Shown one piece after another: positions 1 through 10,200 of a DNA stretch of 64,000 nt (its first letter is position 1; every line of letters starts with the position of its first letter). Position numbers and translations under genes: made by a program. The DNA lies in assembly GCA_965232465.1 (NCBI GenBank), contig OZ246977.1, positions 2,566,884 to 2,630,883 on the forward strand, given 5' to 3'. Below the pieces are notes generated by a model. The model searched no databases, was not told the DNA's origin, and saw nothing but the letters and a program-made list of their open reading frames with translations. Source of the stretch: G965232465 sp965232465. Lineage in GTDB: Bacteria; Pseudomonadota; Alphaproteobacteria; JAQWUY01.

Positions 1-160
1 TTAAAATATCCATATTTTACACAATATCACATATACTTTAATATGTAAATTTTTTGTCTTTTTTAATAAAAAATATACTTTTTTGATATTTTAATATTTA
101 TTATTTGCCTATTTTATGTTTATATGCCATATGATAGTATGCAAAAATAGGGGGACAAAT

Positions 161-1267
161 ATGACATTTGGAAATAAGTTACGCACATATCGCAAAAAGC
201 AAAAAATAACACAACAGGCACTGGCAACCTTAATTGGTGTCAGCCATTCGTCCATAAACCGTTGGGAAAGGGGGACGACCACTCCACCATTTGCAGTGGT
301 GGAAAAAATTGCCTATGCCCTAAATATATACCCATCACACATCCTTGATAATGGCGATGTCGAAGAAAAAAAATCGATCTGCCATTTGCCCTTTATTCCC
401 CCCATAGACCCACCGGCAATCGTTGCTTTTCAAGGGTTTTTGGGGGCATATTCCCATGCGTCCTGTGTCAATATATATGGCAAATCCATACAAGTGTTGC
501 CCTGTAAAACTTTTAAGCATGTATTTGAAGCGGTGGAAAATAATACCGCCTCAGTAGCGGTAATTCCCATTGAAAATTCTTTGGGTGGGCGGGTGGCGGA
601 TATTCACCACCTGTTGCCTGAATCCAGCCTGCATATTATTGGTGAATATTATTTATCCGTAAAACATTGTTTATTGGGTATCCCCGGTGCCCGCATCGAA
701 GACATCAAAACCGTATATTCCCACGAACAAGGATTGGCACAATGCCGCCACCGTTTGCACAATATGGGGTTGGACCTACAATCCTATATCGATACGGCAG
801 GTGCCGCCCATTTTGTATCCGCAGAAAAAGACATGAAAAAAGCGGCGATTGCATCGGAACTAGCGGGGGAAATTTACGGGTTAAATATACTCGAAACGAA
901 TATGCAAGACACCAACACCAACATCACACGGTTTATCGTATTACGCAAACATCCTATATCTGAGGGTATGTTTAAAGGACAAAATGATATATATAAAACC
1001 AGTTGCTTATTTTACACCCGTAACATTCCAGCGGCGTTATACAAAGCACTGGGGGGATTTGCCACCAATGCCATTAACTTTTCCAAAATCGAAAGTTATG
1101 TACCGTTATTACATACACATGAAAATACCTTTGGAAATGCCTTTTTTTATATGGAATTTGACGGCCACATACAACACCCAAAAGTCGTCCAATCCTTGGA
1201 TGAATTACAATTTTATTCCAACCATGTACGCATATTGGGGTCATACAAGAAAAACCCCTTCAGGTGA
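161..1267 (+). CDS. pheA: XRE-type HTH fused to prephenate dehydratase
   Basis: The C-terminal two thirds is a prephenate dehydratase, which converts prephenate to phenylpyruvate in phenylalanine synthesis. It opens with IVAFQGFLGAYSHAS, contains IPIENSLGGRV and has the catalytic TRF motif in NITRFIVL. A regulatory ACT domain follows (AALYKALGGFATNAINFSKIES). Residues 1-65 are a Cro/CI-type helix-turn-helix (KITQQALATLIGVSHSSINRWERG). I chose the ATG at 161 because AGGGGGA lies just upstream and the HTH begins there; an in-frame ATG at 116 would add 15 residues without a visible ribosome site. In the ACT domain the usual phenylalanine-binding ESRP reads ESYV, so feedback control may be changed. 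The fusion suggests a dehydratase that binds DNA or regulates its own gene; this is inference. An imperfect ACATAT/ATATGT inverted pair lies at 29-46 in the AT-rich leader. Confidence 0.88.
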   Translation: MTFGNKLRTYRKKQKITQQALATLIGVSHSSINRWERGTTTPPFAVVEKIAYALNIYPSHILDNGDVEEKKSICHLPFIPPIDPPAIVAFQGFLGAYSHASCVNIYGKSIQVLPCKTFKHVFEAVENNTASVAVIPIENSLGGRVADIHHLLPESSLHIIGEYYLSVKHCLLGIPGARIEDIKTVYSHEQGLAQCRHRLHNMGLDLQSYIDTAGAAHFVSAEKDMKKAAIASELAGEIYGLNILETNMQDTNTNITRFIVLRKHPISEGMFKGQNDIYKTSCLFYTRNIPAALYKALGGFATNAINFSKIESYVPLLHTHENTFGNAFFYMEFDGHIQHPKVVQSLDELQFYSNHVRILGSYKKNPFR

Positions 1268-1276
1268 TATATCATT

Positions 1277-1427
1277 AAATTAGGGATTTATATACTTAAC
1301 TCCATAAATCAATATCTGCATATAATTTGGTGGGATTTCACAACAAAAAGCAATGTCATCTATGCATAAAAACAAAAAATAGCCTTAATTCAACTCCTGT
1401 GGAGTCAGGTATATAAATCCCTAATTT
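1277..1427. repeat. Long inverted repeat, MITE-like or terminator
   Basis: Two 19-base arms (1277-1295 and 1409-1427) are exact reverse complements. They extend inward to about 27 bases with two mismatches and enclose about 97 bases. The right arm runs into a T-tract, so a transcript from pheA could form a long terminator-like stem. The size (about 150 bases) and noncoding centre also fit a miniature inverted-repeat element. No second copy was seen in the window. Confidence 0.6.
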
Positions 1428-1486
1428 TTTTGATAAAACAGATTATACAGTCGTCTTCCACCGTTTTATATGGGGGACTTCTGTTT

Positions 1487-2173
1487 TTACCTAAAACATT
1501 GATTAAGAAAATCTATATGGTTATTTTCGAATGATAAATCCCATTTCCTTTTAACGGTAACATATTTTTGTACATAAGTACAGAAACTATCATAAGTCCA
1601 GTCTACTTCTACACCTGTACCATCAGTGCTTCTATTATAGAATTGGCTTGGTGTTAAATCACTTTTTGAAATATTTACGGATCCACATGCTGGAACTAAA
1701 TTTTCCACATCATTTGCAAACTGTTGCTTTTTCCCTTTAGACCAATTTTTTGCCCCACTTGCATGGGCATCTTTTAAAGATACAACATGATCCGCATGTG
1801 GTTTTGTTGCACATGTTAGCCCTGTATAAAAACCTTTTGCTAAATCTGATATATTTGGGGTTTTAAATCCATAATCATTACGATTATATTCTGTTTTCTC
1901 TTTTTCTTTATAGTTATTTTGATAACCTTTATTGGCACAATTATAAGGTTTACATTCTTTAGTCCCAGCTTTTCCAGTGTAAGGATTTACATTTCCTTTT
2001 TGACTCCAGTTGTCTAGTTTGGTATGATTAGGACTAGATCTATAATGTGGTTTAACATAAGTTCCATCTTTCCTATAATACCCTTTCACATAAACATCTG
2101 AAAATGCAGGAATAGAATAACTTCCTATCAACAAAGCTGAGATAAATAATAATATTTTTGATATTTTTTTCAT
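1487..2173 (-). CDS. Secreted HNH-family nuclease (DUF1524-like)
   Basis: A 228-residue protein with a signal peptide (KKISKILLFISALLIGSYSIPAFS). The short region GYYRKDGTYVKPHYRSSP is common at the start of exported bacterial proteins of this type. The C-terminal half has the layout of exported HNH endonucleases: ADHVVSLKDAHASG, then a W/K-rich helix, FANDVENLVPACGSVNISKSD and the end of the fold. The DHV histidine and the later N/K residues match the expected active site. It probably acts in the periplasm or outside the cell, in DNA uptake, nutrition or competition; the sequence does not say which. AAGGA precedes the ATG. Transcription appears to start from a promoter holding a 17-base homopolymer, and an IS5-family element lies just upstream. 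Confidence 0.75.
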   Translation of the reverse strand: MKKISKILLFISALLIGSYSIPAFSDVYVKGYYRKDGTYVKPHYRSSPNHTKLDNWSQKGNVNPYTGKAGTKECKPYNCANKGYQNNYKEKEKTEYNRNDYGFKTPNISDLAKGFYTGLTCATKPHADHVVSLKDAHASGAKNWSKGKKQQFANDVENLVPACGSVNISKSDLTPSQFYNRSTDGTGVEVDWTYDSFCTYVQKYVTVKRKWDLSFENNHIDFLNQCFR

Positions 2174-2239
2174 TAGTTTTCCTTTCTTAATAAAATTTAA
2201 GGCTTAGTACTGTCCTAACAAAGGGGACCACCTCTATTT

Positions 2240-2274
2240 AATATACCCCCCCCCCCCCCCCCGCATTTTGTCAA
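2240..2274 (-). promoter_or_regulatory. Poly-G promoter, possible phase-variation switch
   Basis: On the minus strand there is a consensus -35 TTGACA (2269-2274), a 23-base spacer and a -10-like TATATT (2240-2245). The spacer holds 17 consecutive G (C on the plus strand, 2246-2262). A spacer of about 17 would need about 11 G, so tract slippage should tune transcription of the HNH nuclease gene. The logic matches known homopolymer-spacer promoters such as Neisseria porA; the role here is inferred. Confidence 0.6.
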
Positions 2275-2313
2275 GAGGTAAAATATATTTTTTTGTATAA
2301 AAATAGATATTAA

Positions 2314-3475
2314 GAATCTCTGAAGAATTATTATGTTTTGTTATGCATTGTTTTATGTTAAAATAATGTTATGATTTATTCATTATTTGGTGTTTTAATT
2401 TATTATAGAAATGGATTTTTAATTATGTCACAGTTATCGTTTATCCAGTTGGGCATTGGGAATAAAAAGTTACGGAGTGAGGTTTTTTTATCTGAAATGG
2501 ACAGTGTAATCCCTTGGGATAGATTATGTTCATTGATAAAGCCCTATTATAGTAATAATAGACTGGGTCGTCGTCGGATGCCTTTGTGTTTGATGTTACG
2601 GATATATTTTTTACAACAGTGGTATAATTTATCTGATCCTCAGGCGGAGGATTGGATATACGACCGTATATCGTTTCAAAGATTTTTAAAGTTAGATTTA
2701 ATTTCAGATAGTGTTCCGGATGAAACGACGATTTTGAACTTTCGTCATTTACTTGAAAGGCATGATTTGACACAAGCGATATTTGACAGTATCAATCAGT
2801 TGCTTATTGAGAAAGGTCTTTTGTTACAAGAAGGGACGATAGTAGACGCCAGCATAATCCACGCTCCGACCTCGACGAAGAACGCAAAAAAAAAGCGTGA
2901 TACAGATATGAGTTCGACAAAGAAAGGTAATAAATGGTATTTTGGTATGAAGATGCACATAGGTACACAGGTAAGGGGTAGACCGATTATTCACAGTGTG
3001 CAGACCAGCACAGCCAAAGAGCATGACCGACAGTATAAACAAGGCTTGTTACATGGTAAGGAAAAGATAATCTGTGGTGATAAAGGCTATAGCAGTGATA
3101 AGGATAAAAGCCAATTTCGTGAAGCGGGCATATTTTGTGCTGTACTTGATAAAGCAAAACGAGGTAAGGCAGGTAGTGTCAGTAGGAAGTTATCGCAGAA
3201 ACAACAAAAACGCAATGAACGGCTGTCGTCAATACGGGCAAAAGTGGAACACCCATTTAGGATTATAAAATGCCAATGGAAGTACACGAAAGTCCGTTAT
3301 CGTGGATTAGATAAAAACACGCATCAAATTAAAACACTTTGTGCATTAGCAAATATCTATATGGTGAGGAAAATACTTCTCACTTAGAAAACCAAGGGGA
3401 TACCTGCGTCCAAAATCTAGATTTTGATACAAAACACATAAAAACCCCAAAATAAATCAGTTATTCAGATGTTCC
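2314..3475 (+). mobile_element. IS5-family insertion sequence
   Basis: The element carries one transposase. Imperfect terminal inverted repeats of about 17 bases (12 matching) lie at 2313-2329 and 3459-3475, and TAA directly abuts both ends, which fits a three-base target duplication of IS5-family subgroups. The exact ends are uncertain by a few bases. The transposase is intact, so the element may be active. It separates the HNH nuclease gene from the subtilase gene. Confidence 0.65.
2425..3387 (+). CDS. IS5-family DDE transposase
   Basis: A 320-residue transposase starting MSQLSFIQLGIGNKK. The N-terminal domain has the IS5-type block RRRMPLCLMLRIYFLQQWYNLSD followed by DETTILNFRHLLE. The DDE acids appear as VDASII (first D), CGDKGY (second D) and RAKVEHPFRIIK (E). 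Length and motif spacing are normal, with no frameshift. In-frame codons reach back to 2371, but the ATG at 2425 gives the usual family start. The gene has fewer G-runs than its neighbours, as expected for acquired DNA. Confidence 0.93.
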   Translation: MSQLSFIQLGIGNKKLRSEVFLSEMDSVIPWDRLCSLIKPYYSNNRLGRRRMPLCLMLRIYFLQQWYNLSDPQAEDWIYDRISFQRFLKLDLISDSVPDETTILNFRHLLERHDLTQAIFDSINQLLIEKGLLLQEGTIVDASIIHAPTSTKNAKKKRDTDMSSTKKGNKWYFGMKMHIGTQVRGRPIIHSVQTSTAKEHDRQYKQGLLHGKEKIICGDKGYSSDKDKSQFREAGIFCAVLDKAKRGKAGSVSRKLSQKQQKRNERLSSIRAKVEHPFRIIKCQWKYTKVRYRGLDKNTHQIKTLCALANIYMVRKILLT

Positions 3476-3576
3476 TAAATTGATTTGACTATGTGCATAA
3501 ATAAGTATTGACTCCAATTACAAACTGTGATATATTGTTTAGTGTCTTTATGTTTTTTCTAAACATATTCTCTTTT

Positions 3577-3612
3577 TTGATGCAAAAATGTTGAATTATA
3601 CTGATGCATCAA
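3577..3612 (+). promoter_or_regulatory. Inverted repeat around a -10 element
   Basis: TTGATGCA (3577-3584) and TGCATCAA (3605-3612) are perfect inverted arms. Between them is TATACT (3597-3602), a good -10. This looks like a promoter overlapped by a dimeric repressor or activator site upstream of the subtilase gene. The regulator is unknown, and the -35 is poor or absent. Confidence 0.4.
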
Positions 3613-3650
3613 ATATCTTTATGTAATATTATTTCATGGGTGCTAATACA

Positions 3651-6152
3651 ATGCAGTATCATAAAATAAGTTTTGTGGGTTTATTATCCTTAATATTGTC
3701 CGCTTGTGGCGGTGGCGGTGGTGGCAGTGTGTCTGATTCTGTTCCTGTATCCCAAGAAACCGTTACCTTATGTGATACACAAGCCGAATGTAGGGCAGTT
3801 TTGCTAACGGGCGATTATTCGGGTTTTCGCCATGAAATTAAAAATGCAGCAGGCGAGAAAAAACACCCCGAACAGCACCTGAAAGATGGTGCCAGTCGTT
3901 TAACAGTTACCCGTTACTTAGAGTATTCTGATTATACAGATTCCGATTCCACAGAAGTCGACCCACAGGCATGGCAATATGATAGATTGTTTAATTATAA
4001 GGGCACGGAACAAACAAAATCCAGCACTTGGCACATCCAAGAAAGAGCGGTGGGGCTGGACAAGATTTCTACACTGAACTTAGGCAAGGATGTAAAAATT
4101 GGTATTATGGATCCAGGGTTGTTTGTAAAACGCAACAAAGATTATGCCAACCGTCTGGAAACAGGGATGGGGTTGTATCGTGATCATTTCGACGGTGCAA
4201 CCAAAAAATGGTCATACAAGTGGTACATGGATTATAAACCCTTGTGGAATACCAAATATCAAGATAAGATGACCGGATATAAAATCGGCGATGGAACCGA
4301 CGAACACTCCGATGGGATTGCATCTGTGATGGCGGGTACGGAGTATGGTATTGCCAAAAAGGCAAAGATTGTACCATATACAGTGGTTAGCTTGGGGAAT
4401 ATAAACCAAGGATTACAGTTAAAACCCGTATATGATCACATGAAAGCAAATAATGTGATAGCAATGAATGTCAGTCTTGATTTTAAAACAAATAAAACCA
4501 TAAGTAGGAATACTTATGAACGGCAATTTGGCAAAGATTTTATCGACCAAGTATCGGATGATGCAGACAATAATCGTGATGGTCCCATCTGGGTAATCGC
4601 AGCAGGCAATGAAGAAGCAGATAATGCGGGGATATTCGCCAGAGCACCGAAACATATTCCAAAATTACAAAAGTACTGGATTGCTACGGTTAGCACTTAT
4701 GGCGGTGACCTACCGGGTCGACCTTTCTATTGGCTTGGTATTTCCAATAAATGTGGGGACGCCAAAGAGTGGTGTATGACCGCAATCGGTGATGGGGCAA
4801 GATACGAATCCAGTAATATCGATGGGGATACATACGAAAAAGATGTTACCATTGGGACTTCGTACGCAGCACCCCAAATTACAGGGGGGCTTGCCGTATT
4901 AAAATCAAAATTCCCCTCATTAACCAATGTACAACTGCGGGAGCGTTTATTGACAACCGCCCGACATGAAACTGCCGATGGCAAAAAATTACTCGACGCC
5001 AAGGGTAACGATACTATTGTCATTAAGGATAAAGATGGTAATGTGGTTGCTGCGGATGCACCGGGCGGTATGTCCGAAGAATTTGGTAGGGGTATCATGC
5101 GGTTGGATTTGGCAACACAGCCGGTTGGGTCGCTTACACAATTGCGTTTGCACAGTGACAAAGCTCAGAAAAACAGTATGTCGACTCAACGGTCATTTGT
5201 CAAAGGGGGGCAAGCATTCGGCGATGGACTGTATAATGGATTTGCACAGGTAAACACCAAAGCCTTCGACAGTTTACTTGCCCCATTTGATTACAGCATG
5301 TCACAGATGGTTACATCGTATACCCCCAAAAAATCGGATATACAGTACTTATCCCCGGTGCCAGAGGGCAAAAATCCCCTATCATCGCCGTCGCAAAAAT
5401 TGGCACTTAACACTACTGAGCAGGCACAAACCCCATTGGGATTTTCGTATACTTCATCGACTGTACCGTTTGGGGCGAATAAGGGTATTATGGCAACCTA
5501 TGACATCGATACAAAAACCGCATTTACCGCCACAGTATCGCCCGATGCGCAGGATAGCAAGGTGTTAAATACGCTGAATGTACAGTACGCCAGAACCTTA
5601 CACCATACCCCGGGGCAACAACAGAAAATCTTTTATGGTGTACGGGCGGAAAAAGGCAGTATATTTGGTACCAAGATGGGGGGTCAATTTGCCTTAAATG
5701 GACATACCAATACCGCATATATGTTGTATAAAAACACAGGACAGCACCAAAATTGGCATTGGGACTTTACCGGCGTTACGGGGGTTGGTAAAGTATCGGG
5801 ATTATCCGGTATATTAAGTGGGTTAAATAACCTGTCCGTATCCGAATGGAATATATCGGCAAAGCGGGCGATGGGCAACAACAAAACACTGGGTGTCAGC
5901 ATCAGACAACCCATAAGAATAGAATCCGGCACCGCCAATTTGGTACATATATCGAAGGTCACCAAAGGTAACAGCTTATCTTATACCACCACCCCGACCG
6001 CTATTACCCCCAGCGGACGGGAAATACAGGTCGAAACCTATTACCAACATAAAAACCTGACCTTAAAAGCATACCACCAATACAACAAAGGACACAGCAA
6101 AGGTAGCACAGGACAAGGGGTATTCGCATATTACCATATACCGTTTAAGTAA
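3651..6152 (+). CDS. Subtilisin-like (S8) serine protease lipoprotein with probable C-terminal barrel
   Basis: A protein of 833 residues starting MQYHKISFVG. A type II signal peptide ends in LSAC, followed by a run of glycines typical of lipoproteins exported to the outer membrane. The S8 catalytic triad can be read in order: Asp in KIGIMDPGL, His in DEHSDGIASVMAG and Ser in IGTSYAAPQITGG, with the oxyanion Asn in IWVIAAGNEE. The last 300 residues are rich in alternating polar/aromatic strands (NWHWDFTGVTGVGK, REIQVETYYQHKNLTLKAYHQY), as in autotransporter beta-barrels, although the protein does not end in the usual terminal Phe. The likely role is a surface protease or one that processes surface proteins. 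An in-frame ATG at 3636 is an alternative start. Confidence 0.82.
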   Translation: MQYHKISFVGLLSLILSACGGGGGGSVSDSVPVSQETVTLCDTQAECRAVLLTGDYSGFRHEIKNAAGEKKHPEQHLKDGASRLTVTRYLEYSDYTDSDSTEVDPQAWQYDRLFNYKGTEQTKSSTWHIQERAVGLDKISTLNLGKDVKIGIMDPGLFVKRNKDYANRLETGMGLYRDHFDGATKKWSYKWYMDYKPLWNTKYQDKMTGYKIGDGTDEHSDGIASVMAGTEYGIAKKAKIVPYTVVSLGNINQGLQLKPVYDHMKANNVIAMNVSLDFKTNKTISRNTYERQFGKDFIDQVSDDADNNRDGPIWVIAAGNEEADNAGIFARAPKHIPKLQKYWIATVSTYGGDLPGRPFYWLGISNKCGDAKEWCMTAIGDGARYESSNIDGDTYEKDVTIGTSYAAPQITGGLAVLKSKFPSLTNVQLRERLLTTARHETADGKKLLDAKGNDTIVIKDKDGNVVAADAPGGMSEEFGRGIMRLDLATQPVGSLTQLRLHSDKAQKNSMSTQRSFVKGGQAFGDGLYNGFAQVNTKAFDSLLAPFDYSMSQMVTSYTPKKSDIQYLSPVPEGKNPLSSPSQKLALNTTEQAQTPLGFSYTSSTVPFGANKGIMATYDIDTKTAFTATVSPDAQDSKVLNTLNVQYARTLHHTPGQQQKIFYGVRAEKGSIFGTKMGGQFALNGHTNTAYMLYKNTGQHQNWHWDFTGVTGVGKVSGLSGILSGLNNLSVSEWNISAKRAMGNNKTLGVSIRQPIRIESGTANLVHISKVTKGNSLSYTTTPTAITPSGREIQVETYYQHKNLTLKAYHQYNKGHSKGSTGQGVFAYYHIPFK

Positions 6153-6177
6153 ATATCCTGCACGGTTTATTTTGTAG

Positions 6178-6993
6178 TTATATGAAAAATATCAACAATA
6201 CGATACCAAATAGGATACGATATATGGCAAAGATACCCATATTAAAACGGCGGAAATACAGCATCATAAAATGAATAACCACGCACCCCACCACAAACGA
6301 CACTCCCATACCATATATGGATTGTGTATCAAAAAATGTGGTGCCTGTCTGATGGACATGTGCATACCAATCCAACCCCATTAAAACCGATGCCCCCAAC
6401 AAAGTGGGCATGCCCATTATCAACGATATTTTGGCACTTTCCGTGCGTTTTAGCCCAAGAATCCGTGCCGCAGTGATACAAATACCCGAACGGCTGACAC
6501 CGGGGATAAGTGCCAATATTTGTAATATCCCTAATAACAAAGCTTCCACATACGATATGTCTTCTATATATCTGTCCTCAGGGGTGATTTTATCAACCCC
6601 CCACAATAAAATTCCAAATATAATGCTGGTAAAAGCAATAATAAAGACAATATTATCCAAAATAACCTGTTGTTTTATCGTATCCTTAAAATATAAGCCT
6701 GCTAGTACAATGGGTATGGTCGCAATAATTATTTTTGCCGTATAACGGGTGCGATGGTTATGGCACAACAAGATAATTTCAAATCCCCCCATACATACCC
6801 TGATAAAATCCCGCCAAAAATATGTCAACACCGCCAACAAAGTCCCCATATGTAATGCTACGCTAAACCCTAGGCTTTGTTTACCCCACCCAAAAATTTC
6901 TGATAGCACAATCAAATGTGCGGACGAAGATATGGGTAAAAATTCTGTAACCCCTTGTATAATAGACAAAATTACTGTTTGCGTTGTCGTCAC
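6178..6993 (-). CDS. uppP: Undecaprenyl-diphosphatase
   Basis: A 271-residue integral membrane protein of the BacA/UppP family. It recycles undecaprenyl diphosphate to the monophosphate carrier used for peptidoglycan and LPS assembly. Both family signatures are present: QGVTEFLPISSSAHL near the N-terminus and IPGVSRSGICITAARILG in the middle. About eight hydrophobic segments fill the length, which is normal. It is convergent with the subtilase gene and divergent from gltB. Confidence 0.95.
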   Translation of the reverse strand: MTTTQTVILSIIQGVTEFLPISSSAHLIVLSEIFGWGKQSLGFSVALHMGTLLAVLTYFWRDFIRVCMGGFEIILLCHNHRTRYTAKIIIATIPIVLAGLYFKDTIKQQVILDNIVFIIAFTSIIFGILLWGVDKITPEDRYIEDISYVEALLLGILQILALIPGVSRSGICITAARILGLKRTESAKISLIMGMPTLLGASVLMGLDWYAHVHQTGTTFFDTQSIYGMGVSFVVGCVVIHFMMLYFRRFNMGIFAIYRILFGIVLLIFFI

Positions 6994-7103
6994 TGCTTTA
7001 CTGCCTTATGATACTTGATATTTGTCTGTTTAAAACCCTTGCCTAAAAAACCATTATATATTATAATGATCCCCTAATATATGTACAAAAAACACCAATT
7101 TAT

Positions 7104-7141
7104 GATACATTTTCGACAATGTATCCATAATGGATTTATGG
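7104..7141 (+). promoter_or_regulatory. Two tandem hairpins in the gltB leader
   Basis: A perfect 8-base inverted repeat (GATACATT 7104-7111 with AATGTATC 7118-7125) is followed by a second (CCATAA 7125-7130 with TTATGG 7136-7141). They lie in the 250-base uppP/gltB intergenic region, about 105-140 bases before gltB. They may be operator sites for nitrogen control or RNA hairpins; nothing shows which. Confidence 0.3.
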
Positions 7142-7245
7142 CAAATGTACACTAAAATCTGCATATATTCAATGTAATAAACCCTAAATATTTACATTAT
7201 TTTATACAGATATACAAAAAAATATTTTATGGAAAATTTTAAGGT

Positions 7246-10200
7246 ATGATAAACACACAAGACACCCGTTTATACCATATACACAGTGGATCTGATTCTT
7301 GTGGGGTGGGTTTTATCACCCGTAAAGATGGCACACCCACCCACACATTATTACAGGTCGGACACGATGCCTTATGCGTAGTACCCCACCGGGGCGGTAT
7401 GGATGCACAAGGGGTTGGGGATGGCGGGGGCGTATTGGTGGACTTGTCAGAGGATTTTTTTTCCAAGTGTGCCAACGAAAAACTGACCCTCGGGGCATTT
7501 GTGGTTGCCCAATTTTTTATGCCCCCCTGCCCAAAACATACCCAAACGGTCAAAGATACCTTTCAAAAATTGGCACAAGATTTTAATTTAAGCCTATTAA
7601 AATGGCGTATTGTTCCCGTAAACACAGCGGTAGTAAACACCGCATCCGCCACCGCAAATCCACCGATTGAACAGGCGATTTTAAAAACAACCCATACCAT
7701 CGACTGGACCCAACTGGAAAAAAATTGTATTACCATCACAGAAAAATTGGGGGCACAATTTTTTGAACAATCGGGATTCGAAGAATTTTCCCCATTCAGC
7801 ATATCTTCACGCACAGTCGTATACAAAGGACGGTTAAATGCCAACGAGGTGATCCCCTTTTTCGATGACCTACAAGATACAGATTTTAAAATCAAAATCT
7901 TTTTGTTTCACACACGATTTTCCACCAACACCGCCCCCCGTCCCAGCATGGCACAACCCTTCAGTCGTATGGCACACAATGGGGAACTAAATACGGACAA
8001 AAAAAACCGTATCCATGAAAACAGTATTTTACGCACGCAGGATAAACGCTTAATCGTACCCTTCGGACAATCGGACAGTGGCCGTCTGGACCAAACCTTA
8101 GCACGAAGGTTACGGGACGACAATTTGGGTATTGTCGAAGCTTTTGTCCGCATGTGCCCCCCCGCATGGGAAAATAATCCCAAAATTACAGGGATTGAGC
8201 GGGATATGTTGGAATTTTTTGCCTTAGACGAAGAAAAAGTCGACGGTCCTGCGGCCATAATATTTACCGATGGCATCCGTGTTGGGGCAAAATTAGACCG
8301 CTTGGGACTGCGTCCCCTACGGCAAACGGAAACCACCGAATATATTTCCGTCACATCCGAAGCAGGACAAAATATTTTTGCCCCTGATAATGTTATCAAT
8401 CGGGGCAGAATTGCCGCTGGTGATATGGTGGTATACGACCACAGCATGCAAAAATATTTGGTTAACAATGAAATCTTAACCCTGCTGGCACAAGCGGATA
8501 CATACACACAAAAATTATCGCAAAAAATTATACACATCAAAGAGTTGGATGATGCAGATACCCCTATGTCCTTGCCCACATTCCCAAAAACCGCCACGGG
8601 GCGGGCGATTTGTTATGGACACAATGCGGAATCGTTTCGCTTTATGGTGGACCCCATTTTGGAAACCGCTGCGGAACGGGTGTCGGCAATGGGATATGGT
8701 GTTGCCATTAACCCCTTAAACCCCAGCGAAGGGGGTATTAGCCGATATTTTTCCCAACGGTTTGCACAGGTAACCAACCCCCCCCTTGATTCGATTCGTG
8801 AAGCGGATGGTATGACCACCCGTGTGGTATTGGGGGCAAAGCCCGGGTTCAGTCAAAATACCAAACAAATACTTTTGGATACCCCTATTTTGTCCCCTTA
8901 TGATATGGGGAAAATCCGCACCCAATCCCATGTCCATGTGGATGAAATGACCTTATCATTTATCCACGATACGGACGATACAGTAAATGCGAAAAATCTG
9001 CAATCCGCCCTAGAAACCCTTGCCAAGCAGGCGGTGAATTTTGCCAAAAACAACGGTATTATCATTGCATCTGATAGTATTCTCAGCCCTGACCAAGCCC
9101 CGATTCCCATAACCTTAGCAGTGGCGGCAATAAACAAGGAACTGATCGATGTGGGGTTGCGATTTAATACCTCATTGATTATCGAAACGGGGCAAGTGTT
9201 ATCATCGCACGATATGGCGACCACCCTTGGATTTGGGGCATCTGCTGTGTTCCCCACAATCGTATATGAACGGGCATATCAACTGTTTCCCAATGATATC
9301 AAAGGGGCGTTAAAACGATACCGCAAAGGCTGTGAAAAAGCATTGATGAAAACTATGGGTAAATTTGGCTTGTGTACGGTGGAAAGTTACACAGGGGGGG
9401 AATTTTTCGAAGGCAATTTTCTCGATACCAAAAACGACCCTATTTTAAAATATTACTTCCCCAATATCGACAGCCCATTGGGGGGGGTGGGATTTGTGCA
9501 TATTGCCCGTAATTATCGGGATTGGTTTACATATGGGGCAACGGACCCAGAACACATGCCCAGCCTGGGGTTATTTAAGGAAAAATCTGATGGGGCGGGA
9601 CATTCTTATGGGGTGAATGCCACCAAAGAATTTGTTGCCATTGCCGACAAAGATGTGGTATACGCCAAACATGCCCCCGCCATTCCCAAAGGGACTTGGA
9701 TTTTGGACGAACATTTGGCAATTGCCGAAGACATAGCATCATATACCCATGGAAAACCCACGGAATATTTGGATTTTGGATATACACCCTTGGATCCAAA
9801 ATTTATCGATACTTTTACCATTACAGAAGATTATCGCACATTTTCCTCAAACATTATGCAGGAACGGCAACACCGCCCCGTGGCACTGCGCGATATATTG
9901 GGCTTTCCTGTGGATATTGCCAGTTGTCAAACAAAAACAGAATTTAGCGATATTTTAAAATCTGTTATTTGGGACAGCACCCCCCACGCCACACTTCGAC
10001 ATATCCCCGCTTCGGACGATGCAGATACAGGGCGGTATCAAAATTTTGTTCGTGCTGTACACGCTGTATTTGGCGATAAAGCGGAAGCATTCTTACATAA
10101 AGTACAACACGCCCCCGCCCCTGTTGACATTGCTATGGTGCAACCCGCATCTGAAATCACCCCCACTTTTGCCAGTGGTGCCATGTCATTTGGGGCATTA

